Below are positions 16,844 through 23,335 of a stretch of DNA of 30,698 bases, one piece after another; position 1 is the first letter of the stretch; every line of letters begins with the position of its first letter. This DNA comes from Vulcanimicrobiota bacterium (GTDB taxonomy: Bacteria > Vulcanimicrobiota > Vulcanimicrobiia > Vulcanimicrobiales > Vulcanimicrobiaceae): the NCBI GenBank assembly GCA_030038335.1, contig JASHPC010000204.1:1-30698 (forward strand), given 5' to 3'. The notes below the pieces were generated by a model, which worked only from the letters and a program-made list of their open reading frames with translations, was not told the origin of the DNA and did no database searches. A program made the translations under genes and the position numbers.

Positions 16844-16865
16844 ATACCATAGAATTCTATGGTAT
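16844..16865. promoter_or_regulatory. 22-bp perfect palindrome (candidate operator) between divergent lipoprotein genes
   Basis: The left arm ATACCATAGAA (16844-16854) is followed directly by its exact reverse complement TTCTATGGTAT (16855-16865), with no spacer. It lies in an AT-rich island inside GC-rich DNA, 74 bp upstream of the copy 2 start and 105 bp upstream of the copy 3 start. A gapless 11+11 dyad is a typical binding site for a dimeric repressor or activator. It also carries the AATACCAT unit that recurs at 16819-16826. Confidence 0.55.
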
Positions 16866-16905
16866 GCTTGACCGCTTTGCGTTCTAGTTAGCGCAACTAT
16901 GAGCG

Positions 16906-16936
16906 TTGACAGACATTGGGACGCTCAGAGTAACAT
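16906..16936 (+). promoter_or_regulatory. Possible sigma70-type promoter for the 16970 lipoprotein gene
   Basis: A perfect -35 hexamer TTGACA (16906-16911) is followed after 19 nt by TAACAT (16931-16936), which matches four of six -10 positions. A start a few bases later would leave a leader of about 25-30 nt before the ribosome binding site at 16960-16964. The long spacer and weak -10 make this a modest prediction. Confidence 0.35.
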
Positions 16937-16959
16937 GGCGGCAAATTCCCTAACCATAT

Positions 16960-16964
16960 GGAGG
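16960..16964 (+). promoter_or_regulatory. Ribosome binding site GGAGG deciding a TTG start
   Basis: GGAGG lies 5 nt before the TTG at 16970. An upstream in-frame ATG at 16958 overlaps this same GGAGG and has no Shine-Dalgarno sequence of its own. Initiation at the TTG also gives a cleaner lipoprotein signal peptide. Confidence 0.7.
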
Positions 16965-16969
16965 TTTGC

Positions 16970-18880
16970 TTGCCGCATCCGCGACAGCGACTGGTCGTTA
17001 TTGGTGTTGCCCTAAGTTTGATTGGCGTGAGCGCTTGTAGTCAAAGCGGCACTCCGGTCAGTCCCTTGCCGGTGACAGGTCAAGCCGGAACTGCGAGCAG
17101 CGTGCCTATCGGAGGCGTGCGCGCACAGGCCGCCGCGGCGGCCGGAACGCCAGCGGTCGTGCTTAGCGGGTCCATCGCTGAGAGCGAAAGTTCGACGGAG
17201 TTTCTCGTCAAGAGCTCGCAGTGCGGCTATGAAAACGTCATCACGAATGGCAGCACGGTCGTTGTCGCAAACGGCTTGAGCATCAGCGCGGGCGTATACG
17301 CGTACGTCGCGGGATCCGGCAGCTGCTCCACGAGCGTCACGGCTGGCAGCGTAACGCTCTCCGAGGCTGCTCCAACAACGCTGACGGTGAGCGGCACCGT
17401 GAGTTCCATCGTAAGCTCCAGCGAGTTCATCGTGAAGAGTACGCAATGCGGGTTCGAACCAGTCTACTATAGTAGCGCCACGACGATCTCGGCAAACGGG
17501 CTGACCATATCATCCGGTACCGCGGTCTCGGCGGCCGGAGCCGGCTCCTGCTCGACAAGCGTAACCGCAACGAGCATCACACTCGGGAGCGGGGCGGCCG
17601 CGGCGGAAACACCCACCCCCTCCGGCGCTGCTGCTCCTTCGCATATTCCGATTTGGACGATGGATGAGTACTGGGGCCAAGGGGAAAACGCAACGTCGTC
17701 CCAAGTGCAGCAGTACGTTACCTATGCTGAGGGTGGTCTCGGCAACGGTAAAGCGTCAAGTGATTGCAATGGAACGAGTGGATGCTCGTCGGTTTTCTAC
17801 TTCGATCCAAATGAAGTTACCGACAGCGCGAACTGTCCCATCACCCCCGACGCGCAGTTTATTGCGGCTGCTTCCGAAAGTTGGTATGTGCACTTGAGCG
17901 GCTATTCCGACGCAGCACATCGCATTCATGGCGAATACACGCAGTCATGCGACGGTCAGACGATCACAGTTCCCGTCTACGCGCCCGACCAGGCGAATAC
18001 TGCCGTCCAGGCGTACTTCAAGTCATTCTTGCAAACGAACGCGTCCGGATGGAACTACTATCTGATGGACAATACGTCATGGGATCTCATCGACCAGTTC
18101 TACGGTCCCGGAGGCGGTTTCTGCCCAGGCCTTCCTGATAACTGGTGCTCGACAACGGAAGAGTTTACAACGAATGCCGAGTTGGTTGCTGCGCATGGTG
18201 CTTTGGCCGCTGCCTTGCCGGCGTCGACGTTCACGAACGGGTTAGATCAAACACCTTCCCAAGAGATCGGCGCGAGCTCGAAGTTCGTGGGCGGCTCATG
18301 TGAAAACTGCGTCGTTGACGGCGGAGCCTATGAACCCGGAAACTATGCAAAGATCTTGACTCTTATGGCGGCAACTGACGCAACTCCGGGAGCCGCGTTC
18401 ATCGAGATGAACAGCGGGAGCTCTGCCGCGGGGAGTGCAGCGCAGATCGGGCAGCGTCTCGTAACGTTTGCGGTGGGATGGCTCGGCTACAGTCAGGGGC
18501 ACACGATCGTAGATGCGAATCTTGAGGCAAGCACAGACAATCTTCCCATATGGCCGGAAGAGATGCTTGTGCCGACGGATCCGGTGCAGAGCATGACTTC
18601 AGAAGCAAGCGATATTGCGGTTTCTACGAATGTCTGGCGCCGCGAGTTCGCCGCTTGCTATCAAAACGGCGTGTCGATTGGCCCGTGTGCCGCCATTCTT
18701 AACGGCACCAGTAGCGCCGTAACCGTTTCCTCCAGCTGGCTGACGCAAACATACGGACATGTCATCACGCTGAGCGGCGGCGATATCTTTAGCGGCGGTT
18801 CACTGTCGCTGACAAGTACGGCGTTCACCGTAAACTCGACGTCCGTTCCCGCGGATCAGGCGATCTTGCTCGTTCGCTAG
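16970..18880 (+). CDS. Lipoprotein of unrecognised DEY/MDD family, copy 3, with duplicated N-terminal module
   Basis: The protein has 636 residues from TTG 16970. A lipoprotein signal peptide (LVVIGVALSLIGVSAC) ends at Cys23. Residues 62-133 and 137-208 are two copies of one module: SGSIAESESSTEFLVKSSQC and SGTVSSIVSSSEFIVKSTQC, each later with ANGL-[ST]-IS and GSCSTSVTA. They look like small beta-barrel modules similar to DUF5666 (inference). From about 225 the large domain follows: WTMDEYWGQGENA, YVTYAEGGLGNGKASSDC, VFYFDPNEVTDSANCP, ASESWYVHLSGY, YLMDNTSW, CENCVVDGG, WLGYSQGHTIVDANLE, LPIWPEEMLVP, VWRREFAACY and LSGGDIFSGGSLSLT. The MDD of copies 1 and 2 is MDN here, which could affect catalysis if the second Asp is used. 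It is presumably anchored in the membrane facing the periplasm or cell surface. It is close to copy 2 and more distant from copy 1. Confidence 0.78.
   Translation: MPHPRQRLVVIGVALSLIGVSACSQSGTPVSPLPVTGQAGTASSVPIGGVRAQAAAAAGTPAVVLSGSIAESESSTEFLVKSSQCGYENVITNGSTVVVANGLSISAGVYAYVAGSGSCSTSVTAGSVTLSEAAPTTLTVSGTVSSIVSSSEFIVKSTQCGFEPVYYSSATTISANGLTISSGTAVSAAGAGSCSTSVTATSITLGSGAAAAETPTPSGAAAPSHIPIWTMDEYWGQGENATSSQVQQYVTYAEGGLGNGKASSDCNGTSGCSSVFYFDPNEVTDSANCPITPDAQFIAAASESWYVHLSGYSDAAHRIHGEYTQSCDGQTITVPVYAPDQANTAVQAYFKSFLQTNASGWNYYLMDNTSWDLIDQFYGPGGGFCPGLPDNWCSTTEEFTTNAELVAAHGALAAALPASTFTNGLDQTPSQEIGASSKFVGGSCENCVVDGGAYEPGNYAKILTLMAATDATPGAAFIEMNSGSSAAGSAAQIGQRLVTFAVGWLGYSQGHTIVDANLEASTDNLPIWPEEMLVPTDPVQSMTSEASDIAVSTNVWRREFAACYQNGVSIGPCAAILNGTSSAVTVSSSWLTQTYGHVITLSGGDIFSGGSLSLTSTAFTVNSTSVPADQAILLVR
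17153..17593 (+). repeat. Tandem 225-bp intragenic duplication encoding two approximately 72-residue modules
   Basis: The first unit covers 17153-17368 and the second 17378-17593, an offset of exactly 225 nt (75 codons). The encoded units share S-G-x-[IV], EF-[LI]-VKS-[ST]-QCG-[YF]-E, ANGL-[ST]-IS, and GSCSTSVTA-x-S-[IV]-TL. Each has two conserved cysteines. Only this copy of the family carries the module. Confidence 0.75.
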
Positions 18881-18889
18881 CATAACAGC

Positions 18890-18919
18890 CGAGCCGGCGC
18901 CTTCTATGGCGGCGGCTCG
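18890..18919 (+). terminator. GC-rich stem-loop after the copy 3 gene
   Basis: The arms CGAGCCGGCGCC (18890-18901) and GGCGGCGGCTCG (18908-18919) form a 12-bp stem with one mismatch and a 6-nt loop. It begins 10 nt after the stop codon and is followed by a weak TAGTTTAG tract. The position suits transcription termination, though the T-run is poor; partial read-through into the gene at 18943 is possible. Confidence 0.5.
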
Positions 18920-18942
18920 TAGTTTAGGGTAACAAGCTACCG

Positions 18943-20211
18943 GTGCGCTCGCAGAATGGTTCTCGCGGCCTCGCGATCACGCTAGCTGCGGTAATCGTCG
19001 TTCTTTTCGCGCTGCAGGTATGGCTCGTGAGCCTTCCATATCGTATTAGCGGCGACAGGCTGCACTGCGCCGTCATGCTGCTGACGGGGCTCTTCCAGAC
19101 GGTGTGCTTGGCGGCGCTCGTCTTGCGCAACGCTACCGTGTGGGCGACCATTGCAGGGGCGACAGTTATGGCTGCGCTTTCTTTTCTTGTCACCAAAGGG
19201 CCGATCGCCGACGCTGCGGCCTATACCGGCTACGCGAAGTTACCGCAGTTTTCGGAAGCCTACGCTCCACCGGCGCGCACGTTTCACGGCAATGGATTCG
19301 ACGTTATCAACGCGTACTGGGGTAAGCGCCTCCCTCCCCTCGATTATGGCCCGCTGTGGCTTGAGTACGATCGTGTAACGCTTGGCAGCGCACCCACGTT
19401 CGGAAATGCCCTCGTCAGACTGAGGCTGCTAAATCTCTTGTGGCTGCTCGCGCTTGCAGCCGGTTTGCGCAAAGTGGGCGACGCCGGAACGCGGCTGGCC
19501 ACGGCAACTCTGCTAAACCCCGGTCTCTACTTCTACTTCATCATCGAGGCGCACAATGACATCTTGCCGATTGTACTCGTAGTTACGGCCGTACTCTTGT
19601 CAAAGCAACACCCACTGCTGGGCGCGATCTGCAGCGGGGCGGCTGGCCTGATGAAGATTCCGTTTTTTCTGCTAGGGTTTCTCGCTTTGCCCGGCAATCG
19701 TTCAGTTCGGCAGCGCGTCGCATATGTAGCGGTCTTAGCCGCCATTGTCATATGCGGCTCATGGATCGCTTTTCGCGCAGGCTATGGATCCGCGTTGTTC
19801 TCCATTGGTCACGCCCAAGTCGGGACAACGTACGGAACGGGCCTATTGCACGACACCGGCCTAGCTCTGCACGTGCTAGCAGCCTGCACGGCGTTCATTG
19901 CCACAGCGCTTGCGTTCTTTGGCAATGCTTATTATGGACCACTGGTGTTGAGCTTCAGCGCGCTTGGTGCCGTGCTCTACCCATGGTACATCACGTGGTG
20001 TCTTCCGTACGCGTTGCGGCAGGGTTCTGCATTGACCCTCTTAGTCGCGGTACCGGCGCTCACGCACGTTTTGGACCCAATGTTCTCACTCTATCCGTCC
20101 CACGCGTTTGCGCTAACGGACGCCTTCTACGGCGTCGTCACTCTACTGGCCGTGTATGCATTGTTGGCACGTCGAAAGAATCTGCGTCCTGCGAGTGGTC
20201 GTGTGGGATGA
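18943..20211 (+). CDS. Polytopic membrane protein, GT-C / GT87-like glycosyltransferase
   Basis: The protein has 422 residues from a GTG start. It has about ten hydrophobic helices (for example LAITLAAVIVVLFALQVWLV at the N-terminus). A periplasmic-type loop after the second or third helix has NGFDVINAYWGKRLPPLDYG followed by PLWLEYDRVTLG. A polar, aromatic-rich first loop ending in Y-G-P is typical of GT-C enzymes such as GT87/DUF2029 mannosyltransferases that use a polyprenyl-phosphate sugar donor. Other visible segments are ATLLNPGLYFYFIIEAHND, GAAGLMKIPFFLLGFLALPG and LSFSALGAVLYPWYITWCLP. These match the helix-loop pattern of that group. It may add a side sugar on the outer face of the inner membrane. 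The gene lies 62 nt after copy 3 behind a possible terminator and overlaps the convergent glycosyltransferase by 74 nt. Confidence 0.65.
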   Translation: MRSQNGSRGLAITLAAVIVVLFALQVWLVSLPYRISGDRLHCAVMLLTGLFQTVCLAALVLRNATVWATIAGATVMAALSFLVTKGPIADAAAYTGYAKLPQFSEAYAPPARTFHGNGFDVINAYWGKRLPPLDYGPLWLEYDRVTLGSAPTFGNALVRLRLLNLLWLLALAAGLRKVGDAGTRLATATLLNPGLYFYFIIEAHNDILPIVLVVTAVLLSKQHPLLGAICSGAAGLMKIPFFLLGFLALPGNRSVRQRVAYVAVLAAIVICGSWIAFRAGYGSALFSIGHAQVGTTYGTGLLHDTGLALHVLAACTAFIATALAFFGNAYYGPLVLSFSALGAVLYPWYITWCLPYALRQGSALTLLVAVPALTHVLDPMFSLYPSHAFALTDAFYGVVTLLAVYALLARRKNLRPASGRVG

Positions 20212-21418
20212 TGCGGCGGTCCTCTAGCCAGTCGAGCCAACGCTCCACAACTGCGGGCCAGCCAAACTTTAGCGCAAGCGTTCGGGCATTTTGCGCAAGG
20301 CGTCGTCGCGTGCGCTCGTCAGACGCGAGTGCGCGCATGGCATCGGCGATCGCGCCTGAATCCTCCGGTGCGACCGCTATTCCGGCGTCGGCGCCAGCGA
20401 CCAGCTTCGCGCCCTCCCCTTCGCCACTGAAGATCACCGGAACGCCGCTTGCAAGTGAAGGAAATAGTTTTGATGGGCGGGCGCCGAGCGTGACGCCGAC
20501 TCGAACGAGTGGAACGACCGACGCTGTAGCGATCGAGTAAAATCGCGGCATCTCACGAAGCGGCACCGCATCGACGAAGCGAACGTTCTCAAGTCTCGCG
20601 GCATGCGAACGACGAACGAGATCGGACTTTGTAGGACCGTCCCCTACGAAGACGATGACTGCGTCGTTCCCCAGGAGCCGCGCTGCCTCTACCACGTTTT
20701 CGAGACCCATGCCGATGCCGTGCGTTCCCGCGTAGAGTAGTACTGGCTTGTTTCCGATCCGCAACTCCGCGCACAGTGCATCGTCAGGTGGCCGAGGCGC
20801 GAATAGCTCCAGATCGACACCGTTAGGTAGAAATCCGATTTTTTCGGCCGGCACGCCTTTGTCGCGTTGAAGCGTGCGAGCGATACCGTCAGTCACTGCG
20901 TTGACGACGGCGGATTGCTGGTAGAGAAAGACCTCTAAGGCGAAGAGTAGTCGTAGCAATGGTCCTTCACGCAACACGCCGAGATCACGTACGGAGTCCG
21001 GCCATAAGTCGGAAGCGTTGAAAATGAGCGGAGCGCGAAAGATCCGCGCAGCAAGTAACCCGCTTATCCCGAGCGTGAGCGGTGGTGACTCGACGAATAC
21101 CATATCGGGGCGCTTGACGCGAAGAACCCCGAGAAGACTCGAAAACGTGAATGAGAGATAGTTGATAGCTCGCGCGATGCCCTTGCCGGTTGCCGCGTAG
21201 ACCCACGTCCTCCAGACATCCACGCCGTCAACGCGCTCGTGCATCCAGAACCGGCGGCGATATCCATCGTAGACGCGTCCAAGCAGATGGTGCGGCATCG
21301 CCGTGACGACGTCGACGCAGTGGCCGGCGCGAAGCAACTCACCGCAGAAGGCCGCTAGGCGAGTCTGCGCGCCGCCGATCTCGGGAGGGTAGTATTGCGT
21401 CAGGAGGAGGACGCGCAC
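20138..21418 (-). CDS. WbuB-like GT4 glycosyltransferase
   Basis: The protein has 426 residues from GTG 21418, 4 nt after the stop of the response-regulator gene. Upstream in-frame codons fall inside that gene and are not family-like. It starts MRVLLLTQYYPPEIGGAQTR and has DVVTAMPHHLLGRVYDGYRR, HERVDGVDVWRTWVYA, DMVFVESPPLTLGISGLLAA, FNASDLWPDSVRDLGVL, LPNGVDLELFAPRPPD, LLYAGTHGIGMGLENVVEAA, FVGDGPTKSDL and RPSKLFPSLASGVPVIFSGE. This order is that of WbuB, an L-FucNAc transferase family widely found in O-antigen loci; the sugar specificity cannot be assumed. It probably acts on the amino sugar made by the upstream operon, which is inference. The C-terminal tail of about 25 residues overlaps the opposite-strand GT-C gene. 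Confidence 0.9.
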   Translation of the reverse strand: MRVLLLTQYYPPEIGGAQTRLAAFCGELLRAGHCVDVVTAMPHHLLGRVYDGYRRRFWMHERVDGVDVWRTWVYAATGKGIARAINYLSFTFSSLLGVLRVKRPDMVFVESPPLTLGISGLLAARIFRAPLIFNASDLWPDSVRDLGVLREGPLLRLLFALEVFLYQQSAVVNAVTDGIARTLQRDKGVPAEKIGFLPNGVDLELFAPRPPDDALCAELRIGNKPVLLYAGTHGIGMGLENVVEAARLLGNDAVIVFVGDGPTKSDLVRRSHAARLENVRFVDAVPLREMPRFYSIATASVVPLVRVGVTLGARPSKLFPSLASGVPVIFSGEGEGAKLVAGADAGIAVAPEDSGAIADAMRALASDERTRRRLAQNARTLALKFGWPAVVERWLDWLEDRRIIPHDHSQDADSFDVPTMHTRPVE

Positions 21419-21422
21419 ATCG

Positions 21423-22064
21423 TCAAATGAGACCGAGCTTTGCGGCATGTACGGCCGCTTGGCTGCGAGCACACATGTTGAGCTTCGAAAAGATACGGCT
21501 GATGTGGTTCTTGATCGTCTTTTCGGAAAGGCTGAGCCTGGCGCTGATCTCTTTGTTCGAGAGCCCTTCGGCGATGAGGCGTATCACTTCCATCTCTCGC
21601 GTTGAGAGCTCGTTGAGGTCCTGTCTGCCATTTCCCATGCGGCGTCGCAGCATACCGCCTGCAACGCGGGGGTCGACGTATGTGTCGCCGCCGGCGACCA
21701 TGCGCACCGCGCGGATGAGCTCGGCAGGTGTCACGTCCTTGATGATGTAGCCGTCGGCGCCAGCCGAAAGGCAACGCTGCGTGACCTCCGGTTGCGCTCG
21801 CATGGAGAGCACGCAAATGCGGGCTTCCGGCACGGCCGCTCTGCAGGTAGCGAGGGCCTCGCCTAGCTCTACGGGACTTCCGTCGAGATCGAGCAGAATC
21901 AGATCGGGACGTGCTTGGGCGATTGCCGCGGCCGAAACCGTGTCTCCATCACCGACGACTTGCAAGTCTGGCTCCATGGAGAAAACTTGACAGAGCGCTT
22001 TCCCAAAGAGCACCTGTCCTTCGATGATAAATGCGCGGAGCGGGCGAGAGACCGTTGTCACCAT
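21423..22064 (-). CDS. NarL/FixJ-family response regulator with LuxR-type HTH
   Basis: The protein has 213 residues from ATG 22064, supported by AAGGA 8 nt upstream (22073-22077). The receiver domain (about 9-125) has the phospho-acceptor D59 in PDLILLDLDG, S87 at the Thr/Ser switch position and K109 in GYIIKDV. The usual acidic pair at the end of strand 1 reads E15-G16 (FIIEGQVLF) instead of two acidic residues, so metal binding may be weakened. The output domain (about 150-210) is a standard GerE/LuxR helix-turn-helix: LSTREMEVIRLIAEGLSNKE then SEKTIKNHISRIFSKLN. No histidine kinase gene is present in the window. It sits between the amino-sugar operon and a glycosyltransferase, so it probably regulates polysaccharide production and perhaps itself. 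Confidence 0.92.
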   Translation of the reverse strand: MVTTVSRPLRAFIIEGQVLFGKALCQVFSMEPDLQVVGDGDTVSAAAIAQARPDLILLDLDGSPVELGEALATCRAAVPEARICVLSMRAQPEVTQRCLSAGADGYIIKDVTPAELIRAVRMVAGGDTYVDPRVAGGMLRRRMGNGRQDLNELSTREMEVIRLIAEGLSNKEISARLSLSEKTIKNHISRIFSKLNMCARSQAAVHAAKLGLI

Positions 22065-22103
22065 TGCGAAAGTCCTTCTGGGGAGTGTCGTGAGACTTAT
22101 CAG

Positions 22104-22124
22104 GAACAGCCCTTGGGCCTGTTC
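22104..22124. promoter_or_regulatory. Imperfect inverted repeat in the response-regulator leader
   Basis: GAACAG (22104-22109) and CTGTTC (22119-22124) pair exactly, with two further inner C-G pairs around a single C-C mismatch. It lies 40-60 nt upstream of the ATG at 22064. It could be an RNA hairpin in the leader or a protein site. No transcription start is identified, so its role is open. Confidence 0.35.
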
Positions 22125-22169
22125 GGGAATCGTCTGGGATGCGTTTCCCATTTTCGCGAGTGAATCACG

Positions 22170-22190
22170 CCTAAGACTAAAAGTCTTAGG
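22170..22190. promoter_or_regulatory. 21-bp dyad resembling a NarL/FixJ (DosR-like) operator
   Basis: The arms CCTAAGACT (22170-22178) and AGTCTTAGG (22182-22190) are perfect inverted repeats around AAA. The GACT-(A/T)n-AGTC core resembles the DosR box (GGGACTWWAGTCCC), bound by a LuxR-type response regulator. It lies about 105 nt upstream of the LuxR-type regulator start and 42 nt after the epimerase stop. As an RNA hairpin it lacks a following T-run on either strand, so an operator is more likely than an intrinsic terminator. Confidence 0.5.
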
Positions 22191-22231
22191 TTCTTACAAT
22201 CATTTGCCCCATTCGTGTTAGGTTGACAACA

Positions 22232-23335
22232 CTAATCCGCAGCATACCGAGCGTGCGGCGTATCGTCTGCTTCAGACTTGCGCGCGCGCCCGACTAGGGC
22301 CTCGACCATGCGTGCAGCCGCGCCATCTGCGAGCGATCGTGGACCCTCAGCGGGTACCAAACGCCTCGCTCCGCGTGCGATAGCCTCGGGATCGCTTCCC
22401 GCAAGGACGTTCCACCCACGTTCGAGCGTTTCGGTCCACTCAGTCTCGTCGCGCAGTGTGACACAGCGCACGTGCAGCGCCACAGCCTCTTTCTGCAAGC
22501 CTCCTGAGTCCGTGAACACCGTCGCGGCGCGCGCCGTGAGAGCGAGCATCTCTGCGTATGCTAGCGGCTCGCAGACTCTAATGTTGTCTCCCTCGCCAAC
22601 GGCGTGCTCGCGAGCAAGAGCTCTCGTTCGTGGATGCACGGGGAAGAGGATGGGCATGCCAGCCCGCCGCAGGCCCTCGATAATGCCCGCGAACCGGCGT
22701 TGGTCGTCCGTATTGGCCGCCCGGTGAACCGTCGCGACGCCGTAGGCGCGCGCTGTCAATCCGAAGCGCGACAGCACCTCTGGCTGCGCCGGAAGCGTAG
22801 CCGCAACGCGCAGCGCGAGATCGATCATGAGGTCGCCGGTAACGACAGTCCCACGCGAGAGGCTTTCACTTGCGAGTTGCGCGGCAGCCCGCTCGTTTGG
22901 AGCGAAGAGTAGATCCGCGACGTGATCGGCGACGATCCGGTTGATCTCTTCGGGCATCGCTCGATCGAAGGAGCGTAGGCCCGCTTCCACGTGGGCAAGC
23001 CTAGCGCGCATCTTAGCAGCAACGAGAGCACCCGCTAGCGTTGTGTTCGTGTCGCCGTAAACGATCGTCCAGTCAGGCGACTCGCGAAGCAGGACAGGCT
23101 CGAGTCGCTCCATCATAAGACCCGTCTGCGCACCGTGTGGCGCAGAACCGACCGCAAGCTGGTATGCCGGACTCGGAAGCGGCAGTTCTTTGAAGAAAAC
23201 GTCTGACATCGACGTATCGTAGTGCTGGCCAGTATGCACGAGCACTTCCTCGATGCCTTGCCGCTGGAGCTCCTCGCTCAGAACGGCCGCCTTGATGAAC
23301 TGAGGGCGCGCGCCGACGATACTTAGGACGCGCAC
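22232..23335 (-). CDS. wecB: Non-hydrolysing UDP-HexNAc 2-epimerase (WecB / WbpI type)
   Basis: The protein has 367 residues from GTG 23335, which overlaps the upstream aminotransferase by 13 nt. Family motifs are all present: SIVGARPQFIKAAVLSEELQ near the start, VHTGQHYDTSMSDVFF, YGDTNTTLAGALVAAKM, HVEAGLRSFDRAMPEEINR, VTGDLMIDL, ATVHRAANTDD, FPVHPRTRAL, EPLAYAEMLAL, TDSGGLQKEA and LRDETEWTETLERGWN. The generic reaction is UDP-GlcNAc to UDP-ManNAc. Next to WbpA, B, D and E homologues, the natural role is more likely the WbpI reaction, epimerising UDP-GlcNAc3NAcA to UDP-ManNAc3NAcA in the cytoplasm. The choice between these substrates is inferred from gene context, since both groups share the motifs. 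Confidence 0.93.
   Translation of the reverse strand: MRVLSIVGARPQFIKAAVLSEELQRQGIEEVLVHTGQHYDTSMSDVFFKELPLPSPAYQLAVGSAPHGAQTGLMMERLEPVLLRESPDWTIVYGDTNTTLAGALVAAKMRARLAHVEAGLRSFDRAMPEEINRIVADHVADLLFAPNERAAAQLASESLSRGTVVTGDLMIDLALRVAATLPAQPEVLSRFGLTARAYGVATVHRAANTDDQRRFAGIIEGLRRAGMPILFPVHPRTRALAREHAVGEGDNIRVCEPLAYAEMLALTARAATVFTDSGGLQKEAVALHVRCVTLRDETEWTETLERGWNVLAGSDPEAIARGARRLVPAEGPRSLADGAAARMVEALVGRARKSEADDTPHARYAAD

Noticed and set aside
22170..22190. Intrinsic terminator for the amino-sugar operon
   Set aside because: The hairpin is AT-rich and is not followed by a T-run on either strand; an operator fits better.
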